This document shows positions 50,029 through 59,272 of a stretch of 64,000 bases of DNA, one piece after another (the first letter of the stretch is position 1; each line of letters opens with the position of its first letter). The stretch spans positions 1 through 64,000 of the forward strand of contig NZ_SOHM01000040.1 in assembly GCF_004403945.1 (NCBI RefSeq), written 5' to 3'. Made by a program: the position numbers and the translations under genes. The stretch is from Cryobacterium lactosi (lineage in GTDB: Bacteria; Actinomycetota; Actinomycetes; Actinomycetales; Microbacteriaceae). The notes beneath the pieces were generated by a model. It searched no databases and was not told the origin of the DNA. It saw nothing but the letters and a program-made list of their open reading frames with translations.

Positions 50029-51480
50029 ATGTCGTCGAACCAACTCAGCGCCCGCACCCTGGAGTCCCTGCTGGGCGACTGGCGCACCGGTGGCAGCGCT
50101 TATCGAGCGCTGGCCGACCGCATCCGCCTGCTCACCCTCGACGGCCGCATCCCCACCGACAGCCGGCTGCCGGCCGAACGCGATCTCGGCACCAGGCTGG
50201 GCCTGAGCCGAACCACGGTCACCGCCGCCTACCGGCAGCTCCGCGACGCCGGCTACCTGCACAGTGTGCAGGGCTCGGGCAGCGTCGCCCGGCTGCCCGG
50301 GGTGTCTGTCGCAGCGGATGCCGCGGCACCCGGCGCGGTGCTCGACCTGGGCCAGGCGGTACTGCCGGCCTGGCCCGGCCTGGCCGAGGTGGCCGCGCTC
50401 GCCGCGGCGGACCTGCCCACGCACCTGACCGGCTCCGGCTTCGACCCGGTGGGGCTGCCCGAGCTGCGCGAGGCCATTGCCGACCGTTACCGGGCCAGGG
50501 GGCTGCCCACCGAGCCGAACCAGATCATGGTCACCGTGGGCGCCCAGCACGCCATCGCCCTGCTCGCCCGGGTGCTGATCAACCGGGGCGACCGGGTGCT
50601 TGTCGAGACACCCACCTACCCGCACGCCTACGAGGCCCTGCGGGCGGCCGGCGGTCGCCTGATGCCGGTGTCCGTCACGGCCGCACTGCCCGGCGCAGAC
50701 GCCGGTTGGGATGAACCAGCGCTGCTGCAGACGATCCAGCGCAGCAACCCGGTGCTCGGCTACCTGATGCCCGACTTCCAGAACCCCACCGGGCAATCGA
50801 TGCCAGTGGCCCAACGCGAACGGGTGCTGGCCGCCGCCGCCCGCCAGGGCACCGTGCTGATCAGCGACGAGACCATCGGCGAACTCGACATCGACCGGGC
50901 CGGCGAGTTCGGCCCGTTCGCCGCGTCGGCCGACCCGGACCGGCCCGACCTCGCGGTCACCGTCGGGTCGGTCGGCAAGACGGTCTGGGGCGGCCTGCGG
51001 GTCGGTTGGATCCGGGCCGACCCCGGCCTGATCCGCAAACTGGCCGCGGCCCGGCTGGCCAACGACCTCGGCACACCGGTGCTCGAACAGCTCATCGTCA
51101 CCCGGCTGCTGCGGCAGCTCCCAGACATCCTCGAATCCCGCCGGCTCCTGCTGCGGGCGGGCCGGGACCGGCTCGTGTCCGGCCTGTCCGAACGGTTCCC
51201 CGACTGGCAGCTGCCGCGGGTCGACGGCGGCATCACCTTGTGGGTCAACCTGGGCCGGCCGGTCAGCTCACAGTTGGCCCTCGCCGCCCGCGCGCAGGGG
51301 GTGTTGTTGCCGGCCGGTCCGCGCTTCGGTATCGATGGGGCGTTCGAGAGGTTCCTGCGCATCCCGTTCTGCTACGGTCCGGCCGAGATGCCGCGTGCCC
51401 TCGACGCCCTCGCGCTGGCCTGGGAATCGTTGCTGCGGCATCCGCTGCCCGACACCGGCTACCTCGCCGACGTGGTGTGA
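50029..51480 (+). CDS. yczR: MocR-type regulator: GntR domain fused to aminotransferase fold (YczR-like)
   Basis: This 483-residue fusion protein has an N-terminal GntR winged helix (RIPTDSRLPAERDLGTRLGL and SRTTVTAAYRQLRDAGYL) joined by a linker to a fold-type I PLP aminotransferase-like domain. PLP features include NPTGQSMPVAQRERVL, SDETIGELDIDR, and the probable Schiff-base Lys in VGSVGKTVWGGLRVGW. It is divergent from yczE, the arrangement described for YczR-YczE, and is likely to regulate it in response to a vitamin B6-related ligand (family knowledge). Confidence 0.9.
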   Translation: MSSNQLSARTLESLLGDWRTGGSAYRALADRIRLLTLDGRIPTDSRLPAERDLGTRLGLSRTTVTAAYRQLRDAGYLHSVQGSGSVARLPGVSVAADAAAPGAVLDLGQAVLPAWPGLAEVAALAAADLPTHLTGSGFDPVGLPELREAIADRYRARGLPTEPNQIMVTVGAQHAIALLARVLINRGDRVLVETPTYPHAYEALRAAGGRLMPVSVTAALPGADAGWDEPALLQTIQRSNPVLGYLMPDFQNPTGQSMPVAQRERVLAAAARQGTVLISDETIGELDIDRAGEFGPFAASADPDRPDLAVTVGSVGKTVWGGLRVGWIRADPGLIRKLAAARLANDLGTPVLEQLIVTRLLRQLPDILESRRLLLRAGRDRLVSGLSERFPDWQLPRVDGGITLWVNLGRPVSSQLALAARAQGVLLPAGPRFGIDGAFERFLRIPFCYGPAEMPRALDALALAWESLLRHPLPDTGYLADVV

Positions 51481-51557
51481 TCCGACCGTAATCGGACCGT
51501 CACATCCGGGGCCCTAGGTCCCTCTGGTTGCAGGCAGTGCAATGGGATACTGATCGG

Positions 51558-54500
51558 GTGTATTTTCTCTCGGTCCTGAGCATGAAGAACCGGGCGCTCA
51601 TTGCGCTCATCACCATCGTCGCGGCCGTTTTCGGCTCCCTTGCGCTGACCAGCCTCAAGCAGGAGCTGATCCCCTCCCTGCAGCTGCCCACGCTGCTGAT
51701 CTCCACAAGCTACCCGGGTGCCTCGCCCGAGGTGGTCAACGATGATGTGTCGACGCCGATCGAGACCGCGATCCAGGGCATCGAGGGGTTGGAGTCCACC
51801 TCCACGACCAGCAGCACGAACTCGTCGCTGGTCAACGCCACGTTCACCTACGGCACCGACCTCGTCAAGGCCGAATCGAAGATCAGCCAGGCGATCAACC
51901 GCATCAAGACCACGCTGCCCGCCGACGTCGACCCCCAGGTGATCAGCGGCAGCATCGACGACTTCCCGGTGCTGTCCCTGGCGGTATCCGGCGGCGACGC
52001 CGACACGGTTGCCGACCAGCTCACCCGCAGCGTGCTCGGCGACATCCGCGACATCGACGGGGTGCGCGATGCAGCCCTCGTCGGTGACATCGGCCAGCGG
52101 GTCACCATCACGCCGGATGCCGCGGCCCTGGCCGCGCGCGGCCTCAGCGCGAGCGCCATCCGGGACGCCCTGCAGCAGAACGGGTCGCTCATCCCGGCCG
52201 GTTCCCTCACCGAGAACGACACGACCCTCTCGGTGCAGGCCGGCGCCAAGCTCGGCTCCGCCGAGGACATCGCCGCGCTGCCCCTGATCGGCGGCGGGGC
52301 TGCCGGACCCGTCTCTATCGGCGACGTCGCCGCCGTCGCGGTGGTCGACAATCCCGTCACGAGCATCTCCAGGGTCGACGGCGAACCGGCCCTGACCATC
52401 TCGGTCACCAAGGTGCCGGCCGCGAACACCGTCGACGTCTCGTCGGCCGTGCGCGCCATCCTGCCGCAGCTCGAGGACGCCGTGCCCGGCACGACCATCA
52501 CCGTGGTCTTCGACCAGGCCCCGTTCATCCAGGAGTCCATCGACGCCCTCACCCAGGAGGGAATTCTCGGCCTGGTGTTCGCCGTCCTGGTGATCCTGGT
52601 CTTCCTGTTGTCGGTGCGCGCCACCCTGGTCACCGCGATCTCCATCCCCACCTCGGTGCTGATCACGTTCATCGGCCTGCAGTCGGTGGGGTACTCCCTG
52701 AACATCCTCACCCTCGGTGCGCTCACCATCGCGATCGGCCGGGTGGTCGACGACTCCATCGTGGTGATCGAGAACATCAAACGGCACCTGGTCTGGGGCG
52801 CTGACCGTGCCGAGACCATCGTGCGCGCGGTCCGCGAGGTCGCCGGGGCCATCACCGCGTCCACCATCACCACCGTCACGGTGTTCCTGCCGATCTCCTT
52901 CGTCGGAGGCTCTACGGGGGAGCTGTTCAGGCCGTTCGCGCTCACCGTCACCATCGCGCTGCTCGCGTCGCTGCTGGTCGCGCTCACGATCGTGCCCGTG
53001 CTGGCCTACTGGTTCCTGCGCGCGCCCCAACCGGCCGCCGTGCCCGCCGTCGCCGTGCCCGCGGTCACTGCGCCCGCCGTCACCGCCACCGCCCCTGCCG
53101 CCACCGCACCGTTCACGACGACAGTCGCCGTGCCCGCCACCCGCAACCGGCACGCGGCGCCCGACGCTGACGGCTTCGACGAACGTGACGCCAGGGAGCA
53201 GCCCAGCCGCCTGCAGAAGGGTTACCTGCCCGTCATCGGCTGGACCCTCAAGCATTACGTGGCCACGCTTCTCCTCGCCGCCCTGGTGCTGGTCGGCACC
53301 GTCGCCCTGTTGCCCTTCATGAAGGTCAACTTCCTCGGCTCCACCGGCCAGTCCACCTTCCAGGTCAGCCAAGAGCTCCCGGTCGGCACCAGCCTCGCCG
53401 CCCAGGATGCCGCGTCCACCGCGGTCGAAGACGTCGTCCGTGGCGTCGAGGGGGTGAGCATCGTGCAGGTCTCCATCGGTGGTGGCAGCGCGTTCGCGGC
53501 CTTCGCCGGGGGAGGGTCGTCCTCGAGCACGGTCACCTATTCGGTCACCACCGACGACTCCGCGGATGCCGACGCGGTCCAGGTGGATGTGCGCGACCAG
53601 CTCGACGGCCTGGCCGACGCCGGTGAGATCACGGTGACATCCGGCGGTGGCTTCGGCGGCTCCTCCGATATCGAGATCGACATCACGGCCGCGTCCGGCG
53701 CCGACCTTCAGACCGCATCCGACGACATCCTCGCCGCCGTCGGCGACCTCGACGCGCTCAGCCAGGCCAGCAGCAACCTCGCCGCGTCACGCCCGTACGT
53801 GGCCGTGACCATCGATCGCACCAAGGCCGCGGCGGCCGGGCTCAGCGAACTGGCCCTCGGCACTCTGGTGTCGCAGGCGATGCAGCCGAGCATGATCGGC
53901 GGGGTCGTGATCAACGAGGCCACTCTGTCGGTGTACCTGCAGTCGGGCTTGTCACCGGCCACCACTGCCGAGCTTGCCGCCCTGCAGATTCCTACCCTGG
54001 CCGGCCCGGTTGCGCTGGACACGCTGGCCGCCGTGCAACAGGTCGACGGCCCGTCCACCCTCACCACCACCAAGGGGCTGCGCACGGCCACGATCTCGGC
54101 CACCCCCAGCGGCGACGATCTCGGCACCGCGACCGCGCAGGTCTCCACGGCCCTGGCCGACACCGACCTGCCCACCGGCGCCACCGCCACCCTCGGCGGG
54201 GTGTCGGCGGACCAGACCGACGCGTTCCAGCAACTGGGCATCGCGATGCTCGTCGCCATCCTGATCGTCTACATCGTCATGGTCGCCACCTTCAGGTCGT
54301 TGCTCCAGCCGGTCCTGCTGCTGGTGTCGGTGCCGTTCGCGGCGACGGGGGCGATCGCACTGCAGGTGATCACGGGCATCCCGCTCGGTGTCGCGTCGCT
54401 GATCGGCGTGCTGATGCTGATCGGCATCGTCGTCACCAACGCCATCGTGCTGGTCGACCTGGTCAACCAGTACCGTCGCCGGGGCCAGAGCGTCCATGAC

Positions 54501-54749
54501 GCCCTCGTGCACGGGGCGTCACGCCGGCTGCGGCCGATCCTGATGACGGCGCTGGCCACCATCTTCGCCCTACTGCCCATGGCGGTCGGGCTCACCGGAC
54601 ACGGCGGCTTCATTTCCCAACCGCTTGCGCTGGTGGTGATCGGTGGCCTGGTCTCCTCGACCGTGCTGACCCTGGTCGTGCTGCCAGTGTTGTACCTGGT
54701 GGTCGAGGGTGGTCGGGTGAACCGGAGGTTGCGGCGTTCCGTGCGCTGA
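51558..54749 (+). CDS. RND-superfamily efflux permease (HAE1/AcrB-like)
   Basis: This is a full-length RND pump of about 1063 residues. The first helix is NRALIALITIVAAVFGSLAL, and the large extracytoplasmic loop contains YPGASPEVVNDDVSTPIETA. The proton-relay helix IAIGRVVDDSIVVIENIKRH keeps the paired Asp residues, and the second half repeats the plan. A Pro/Ala/Thr-rich linker of about 60 residues joins the halves in the cytoplasm, which is unusual. The GTG at 51558 is preferred over TTG 51528; GATACT lies six bases upstream. No adaptor or outer-membrane partner is nearby, as expected in a monoderm. Confidence 0.9.
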   Translation: MYFLSVLSMKNRALIALITIVAAVFGSLALTSLKQELIPSLQLPTLLISTSYPGASPEVVNDDVSTPIETAIQGIEGLESTSTTSSTNSSLVNATFTYGTDLVKAESKISQAINRIKTTLPADVDPQVISGSIDDFPVLSLAVSGGDADTVADQLTRSVLGDIRDIDGVRDAALVGDIGQRVTITPDAAALAARGLSASAIRDALQQNGSLIPAGSLTENDTTLSVQAGAKLGSAEDIAALPLIGGGAAGPVSIGDVAAVAVVDNPVTSISRVDGEPALTISVTKVPAANTVDVSSAVRAILPQLEDAVPGTTITVVFDQAPFIQESIDALTQEGILGLVFAVLVILVFLLSVRATLVTAISIPTSVLITFIGLQSVGYSLNILTLGALTIAIGRVVDDSIVVIENIKRHLVWGADRAETIVRAVREVAGAITASTITTVTVFLPISFVGGSTGELFRPFALTVTIALLASLLVALTIVPVLAYWFLRAPQPAAVPAVAVPAVTAPAVTATAPAATAPFTTTVAVPATRNRHAAPDADGFDERDAREQPSRLQKGYLPVIGWTLKHYVATLLLAALVLVGTVALLPFMKVNFLGSTGQSTFQVSQELPVGTSLAAQDAASTAVEDVVRGVEGVSIVQVSIGGGSAFAAFAGGGSSSSTVTYSVTTDDSADADAVQVDVRDQLDGLADAGEITVTSGGGFGGSSDIEIDITAASGADLQTASDDILAAVGDLDALSQASSNLAASRPYVAVTIDRTKAAAAGLSELALGTLVSQAMQPSMIGGVVINEATLSVYLQSGLSPATTAELAALQIPTLAGPVALDTLAAVQQVDGPSTLTTTKGLRTATISATPSGDDLGTATAQVSTALADTDLPTGATATLGGVSADQTDAFQQLGIAMLVAILIVYIVMVATFRSLLQPVLLLVSVPFAATGAIALQVITGIPLGVASLIGVLMLIGIVVTNAIVLVDLVNQYRRRGQSVHDALVHGASRRLRPILMTALATIFALLPMAVGLTGHGGFISQPLALVVIGGLVSSTVLTLVVLPVLYLVVEGGRVNRRLRRSVR

Positions 54750-54750
54750 A

Positions 54751-56475
54751 TCAGCCGCTGACCAGGCCGATGCCGATGTTGATCCCCCGGTCGGCGAAGA
54801 AGGGTTGCGGGTCGATGGCGGTGCCGTCGACCCGCACTTCGATGTGCAGGTGGCAGCCGGTCGAGGCGCCGGTGTCGCCCACCGATGCGATCACCTCGCC
54901 GGCCGTCACGCTCTGGCCGGCAACCACGAGCGTGGCCCCGTCCGCGATGTGCGCATACCCCGTGGTCACTCCGTCGCCGTGATCGATCAGCACCCAGTTG
55001 CCGTAGGTGCCGAGCCGGCCCGTCTGGGCGACGATGCCGGCGTTGGCGGCATAAACCGGGGAGCCGCACGCCGCGGCGAGGTCGGTACCGGAGTGAAACG
55101 GGAGCACGCCGGGTAACGGGAGTTCCGGCCGGGGACCGAAGCCGTCGGTCAGGCTTCCCACGGCGGGAGTGGCCCATCCCGTCAGGCTCAGCCGCGCCCC
55201 GAGAATGCCGGCCAGTTGGCTGGTCGCCTGGTTGGCGCGGCCGGCGGAGGCCTCGGCGGAGGTGGCCAACGCCGTCTGCGCATCCAGGCTTGCCGTGCTG
55301 AAGGCCGTGGTGGCCTGACTCAGCGACACCTCGGCAGCAGCGAGGGCGGCCTGTTTCTCGGCGAGCGGAAAGTCCACGGTGGCCGCCTGCGCGGTGCCGA
55401 GGTCGGCCTGCAAGGCCTGCGCCCGGTGGACGTCCCGGTCGACGCGGGTGCGGATCGTGCTCAGATTGCCGGTCAGGTCCGCGATCCTGTCGACGTTCCC
55501 CAGCCGGGAGAGCAGATCCGCTGAGCCCTCGTCGCTCAGCAGGGCATCCAGGGTCGCCGTCCCGGTGCCCTTCTGCACAATCGTGCGCACCAGGGCGGCG
55601 AGCGCCCGGGTCGACGACTCCGCCTGCACGGCGGCTGCATCAGCCAGCGCACGCACCTGCTCGAGCCGGATGAGGGCGGCGGTCTGGTCGGCCAGGGTCG
55701 CCGCCAAGTCGAGCCGTGCGGCGTCGTAGACAGCCTGGGCCCGGTCGCGACCGGTCTCGGCGGCGGCGAGGGCGGATGCTGCCCGGGCAGCATCACGGGA
55801 CGGCGCAACCACCGTGGGGTTCGGCGGCGCCGCCGGCCGCCCCGACGTGCGGGGGCCCGCCGGAGGAACCGGGTTCGCCGGCGGCACTGTCTCATTCTGC
55901 GGCGGGGTGGGCGGGGCGGGTGGAGCGGGCGGATCGGTGGGAGGAACAGCTGGGGGAGCGGGCGGGTCCGTGGGCGTGGGCGTGGGCGTGGGTTGACTGG
56001 GCGGGTCCGTGGGCGAGTCGGTCGGCGGAGGGGTCGCGTCCGGGCCCGGCGGCAGATCGGGGATTGCCGGATCGGAGGGGCCGGGAACCGGGGCGCTAGG
56101 GGGCTCGGGAGACGGCGACGGCACCGGTGGGATATCCGGATCCGACGGCGGGTCGATCGGTGTATCCGTTGGCGTCGGGGCCGGACTGGTCGGTGAGGGT
56201 GTCGGCGCGCAGGCCGGAGGGGCAGTCGGGGTCGGCGTTGGCGTCGGAGTGAGCGTCTGAGCATCCGTGGGTGTGGGGGCGCCCGTTGGTTCGACGGCGG
56301 CCGTGCCGGCGGCCTGTGCCGACGACGGGCAGAGAGAGGATGACGCACCCGCCGTGAGTACGCCGGCGCCGAGCACCAGCACGCTCACGATGGAGGCCAA
56401 ACGCACGACGGTTGTTCGTCGCCGGCGCGCGGGCACGACGCGCTGTGCGCTGACACCGTGCGACGTCGTGGCCAT
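54751..56475 (-). CDS. Secreted M23 peptidase with Pro/Thr-rich stalk
   Basis: This 574-residue exported cell-wall endopeptidase has a signal sequence or anchor (VRLASIVSVLVLGAGVLTAG), then a Pro/Thr-rich stalk (about residues 60-215, many PTPTPTDPPAPP-like units), then a long coiled coil (about 220-410) and a C-terminal M23 domain. Zinc-ligand motifs are FHSGTDLAAACG, GYAHIADG and CHLHIEV. It likely cleaves peptidoglycan cross-links during growth or division. It is convergent with the RND gene, whose stop lies one base beyond its own. Confidence 0.9.
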   Translation of the reverse strand: MATTSHGVSAQRVVPARRRRTTVVRLASIVSVLVLGAGVLTAGASSSLCPSSAQAAGTAAVEPTGAPTPTDAQTLTPTPTPTPTAPPACAPTPSPTSPAPTPTDTPIDPPSDPDIPPVPSPSPEPPSAPVPGPSDPAIPDLPPGPDATPPPTDSPTDPPSQPTPTPTPTDPPAPPAVPPTDPPAPPAPPTPPQNETVPPANPVPPAGPRTSGRPAAPPNPTVVAPSRDAARAASALAAAETGRDRAQAVYDAARLDLAATLADQTAALIRLEQVRALADAAAVQAESSTRALAALVRTIVQKGTGTATLDALLSDEGSADLLSRLGNVDRIADLTGNLSTIRTRVDRDVHRAQALQADLGTAQAATVDFPLAEKQAALAAAEVSLSQATTAFSTASLDAQTALATSAEASAGRANQATSQLAGILGARLSLTGWATPAVGSLTDGFGPRPELPLPGVLPFHSGTDLAAACGSPVYAANAGIVAQTGRLGTYGNWVLIDHGDGVTTGYAHIADGATLVVAGQSVTAGEVIASVGDTGASTGCHLHIEVRVDGTAIDPQPFFADRGINIGIGLVSG

Positions 56476-56691
56476 ATACGCTTCGCAATCCAGAGCGGTC
56501 GGGAGCCAGCCGGTCTGCCGGCGAGTGGCGCCAGTATCGCACCGCCTCCCGTAGGCCGCAACGCTCCGACTCGAGCGGTGACCCGGCCTGCAGAACCCGC
56601 CTCGTTATCACGACAAAGTGTGATGAAGGGAACCGGATTGGACACAGAATCCCGGTATGCGACCGTTTCTCCCGATAGACGTCCGTCGCGC

Positions 56692-57870
56692 TCAGGCGCC
56701 GTCGAGATGCTCGCGCAGAAAGGCTGATACCTCGTCGCGCATGGCCGCGTCGAGGATGCCGATGGAGTGCAGACTGCCCGGCACGGTGACGAGCCGGTTG
56801 ACGATGCCGAGGTCGCTCAGATCGTCGGCGAACCCGCTGGACTGGCTCAGCGGGATGAACTCCTCGGTGGACGATCCGATGAAGACGGGCGGGTCCGTGC
56901 GGTCCAGCGCCCGGACGGCGGAGGCATCCACTGCCGCGTCACAGTCCAGCAACGAGGCACAGTCGAGGTAGTCGAGCACGATCTGTTCGAGCCCCGACGA
57001 ACCTCCGGCCACGACAATGCCGTCGTAGCTCAGGTCCACTGGACCTGAAAGCTCGGCGACCGCCGCCACCCGGCTGCCATCGGTCAGTGATCCGCTGCCG
57101 CGGGTGCCGAGAAGGGCTGCCAGGTTGCCGCCGGCCGAGCCGCCGAACGCACCGATCCGATCGGGGTCGATGCCGTAGCGGTCGGCGTTGGCGCGCATCC
57201 ATTCGACGGCCAGGCCCAGGTCGTCGATGGCGGCCGGAAAGCTCACATCAGGGACCAGCCGGTAGTTCACCGAGTACGCCACGAATCCCTCGGACGCGAG
57301 CCATTCGCACACGTTGCGCCAGTCAGCGTTGCCCTTGTCGCCTCGGGCCCAGCTGCCGCCGTGGACGGAGAGCACGGCGGGGCGCCGCTCGGTCTCGGTG
57401 GCAGTCCCCGTGGTGGACTCTGCGGTGGGGTCCGCTTCGGTTGCCGCTGTGGTGGTCGGGTCCGTGGGCGTGATCCCGGCGGGGACCTCGGCCGGCGCGG
57501 CCGCGGCCGCGGCATCGGTGGCCGTGGCATCAGCATCGGCGTCGCCGGCGCCGGCGCTGGCCGACACGGCGTCGTTCGGCGGCGAGCAGACGTCCAGGGT
57601 GAGCTGGGTGCCGTCGGGCTGGGTGGCGTAGACCACGTCTTCGTCGATCACCGCGTCGCCGGGCGCGGTGAACGTACGGATGCCGACAACCGCGGTGGTG
57701 TCGACCTCACTGGCGGTGCCGCCGGCCTGGGCGGGGGCCACCGGGCGCAGGTTCCAGTGCAGTCCGCCGAGCAGGGCGGTGGCAACGACGGCCATCCCTC
57801 CGGCGTACGCGACGAAGAGAACGAGAAAGCGTCGGGAGCCTAGTCCGATGATGCGGCGACCGGTGCTCAC
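56692..57870 (-). CDS. Membrane-anchored alpha/beta hydrolase (esterase-like)
   Basis: This 392-residue hydrolase of the BD-FAE/HSL-like group has the oxyanion motif SVHGGSWARGD, the nucleophile elbow GAFGGSAGGNLA, an acid in DPPVFIGSSTEEFIPL and a His near GSLHSIGIL. An N-terminal helix (FLVLFVAYAGGMAVVATALL) anchors or exports it. A low-complexity Ala/Asp/Thr stretch of about 60 residues interrupts the core ahead of the HGG motif, which is odd. The GTG at 57870 is preferred because AGGAG lies six bases upstream; 57903 is an alternative. Confidence 0.85.
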   Translation of the reverse strand: MSTGRRIIGLGSRRFLVLFVAYAGGMAVVATALLGGLHWNLRPVAPAQAGGTASEVDTTAVVGIRTFTAPGDAVIDEDVVYATQPDGTQLTLDVCSPPNDAVSASAGAGDADADATATDAAAAAAPAEVPAGITPTDPTTTAATEADPTAESTTGTATETERRPAVLSVHGGSWARGDKGNADWRNVCEWLASEGFVAYSVNYRLVPDVSFPAAIDDLGLAVEWMRANADRYGIDPDRIGAFGGSAGGNLAALLGTRGSGSLTDGSRVAAVAELSGPVDLSYDGIVVAGGSSGLEQIVLDYLDCASLLDCDAAVDASAVRALDRTDPPVFIGSSTEEFIPLSQSSGFADDLSDLGIVNRLVTVPGSLHSIGILDAAMRDEVSAFLREHLDGA

Positions 57871-58025
57871 GGATGCTCCTGAATGCGCTGGGTGCGGGTA
57901 CACCCGAGAATAGATCGGACCGGCCTGGCCTGCTAATCCGCGGGCGCCGCGGAGCAGTCCGGGCGCGTCGCGCTCAGCGGTTCGACAGTGCAGTCAGCCG
58001 GCCGGGACGCGGGGGCGTGGACGCG

Positions 58026-59147
58026 TCAGGCCGGTGCCGGAACGTCGCGGGTGATCCCCGGGCTCAGGGCGGCGATCATCCGGGTGATATCGAGGGCCGC
58101 CGCGCTGGCCGCGACAATGGCTTCCGCGCCCAGCTCCCGGTGTTCGTGGATCGCCAGGGTCACCGCGGCGGCGGCCTCCTCGGCCGCCGTCAGGGTGTCC
58201 AGGCTCGGTGTCCCGGTGTTCCATTCGTTCACCAGGGTGGCCGTCGCCCGCACCGCGGCACTGAGCGGCGGCCGCAGCACATCCGGCAGTTCAACCGGAA
58301 CGGGTGTGCCCCAGGCCGCCCCGGCGAGGACATCGGTGAGGTCGCGCACATAGAAGGTCGCATTCTCGAGGGCCGCGAGGTCGTCGTAGTCGCTGCTGAG
58401 ATCGTGCGGGCGGATGCGCGCCCGTGGGTTGATCCGGCGACTCTCGTCGGCCTCCGCCAACGCGCGCCGCACGGCGGTGCTGGTGCTGGCCAGCGTGGCA
58501 CCCTGCTCGGACCACTCGCCCTCCTCCGGCGGCCAACTCCCGTCCATCGCATCGGCGAGGGAACCCAGGTGCAGCCCGAGCGCTTCGCGCAGCCTCGACA
58601 GCTCCTTCATCGCGGCGTTCACCCGCAGCGGCGGCGCGACCAGCAGGTTCACCGCCAAGCCCACCACGATGCCCAGGCTCATCTGCGAGACGTAGCCGAT
58701 GGAGTAGCCGTCGGCGTTCGGGCCGCCCACGATCAGCACGAACAGTCCCGCGATGGGCACGTATTCCCGTCCGGCGCCCAGCTGCCGGATCCCTCCGAAC
58801 AGGATGCCGATTCCCACCACGAGCGAAACCGTCAGCACGCTGGGTTCGCTGAAGATGATCACCGCGGCTGCCAGGCCGATGCCGATCACGAGTCCGGCGA
58901 GGGTCTGCGCGGCGTTCTTGATCGAGCCCATCAGGGTCGGGAAACTCGCCACGATGACCCCGAGCGGTGCGTAATAGGGGTAGTCGTTGGCGACGCCGGG
59001 CATCAGCGGTGCGAGCTTCCACGCGATCGCCACCGCAATCGCCGTCTTCACCGCCTGCAGCAGACGTGGATGTGCGAGAGCAGTCTTCACCAGGCCGCCG
59101 GTGGCACGCGGGGAGAGATCGGGAGTGGGCATCGACTGATTCTGCAT
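58026..59147 (-). CDS. FUSC-family membrane protein
   Basis: This 373-residue protein has about six N-terminal membrane helices: LLQAVKTAIAVAIAWKLAPL, then SIKNAAQTLAGLVIGIGLAA and MSLGIVVGLAVNLLVAPPLR. A cytoplasmic helical domain of about 190 residues follows. The layout fits the FUSC/aromatic-acid-exporter (ArAE) type. The substrate is unknown. The ATG at 59147 (or 59132) is likely. It is divergent from an NAD(P)-binding protein gene. Confidence 0.82.
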   Translation of the reverse strand: MQNQSMPTPDLSPRATGGLVKTALAHPRLLQAVKTAIAVAIAWKLAPLMPGVANDYPYYAPLGVIVASFPTLMGSIKNAAQTLAGLVIGIGLAAAVIIFSEPSVLTVSLVVGIGILFGGIRQLGAGREYVPIAGLFVLIVGGPNADGYSIGYVSQMSLGIVVGLAVNLLVAPPLRVNAAMKELSRLREALGLHLGSLADAMDGSWPPEEGEWSEQGATLASTSTAVRRALAEADESRRINPRARIRPHDLSSDYDDLAALENATFYVRDLTDVLAGAAWGTPVPVELPDVLRPPLSAAVRATATLVNEWNTGTPSLDTLTAAEEAAAAVTLAIHEHRELGAEAIVAASAAALDITRMIAALSPGITRDVPAPA

Positions 59148-59272
59148 GATCCCGGCCCTCCCGCCCAATCCCAATCGGCGCCGTCTCACCGGACGATTCG
59201 CGGCACCGGGCATAGAATCGCGGCATCATCGGGGCCTTGTCCCGCCGGGGTGCGGCCAGAGACGGAGGCGAA

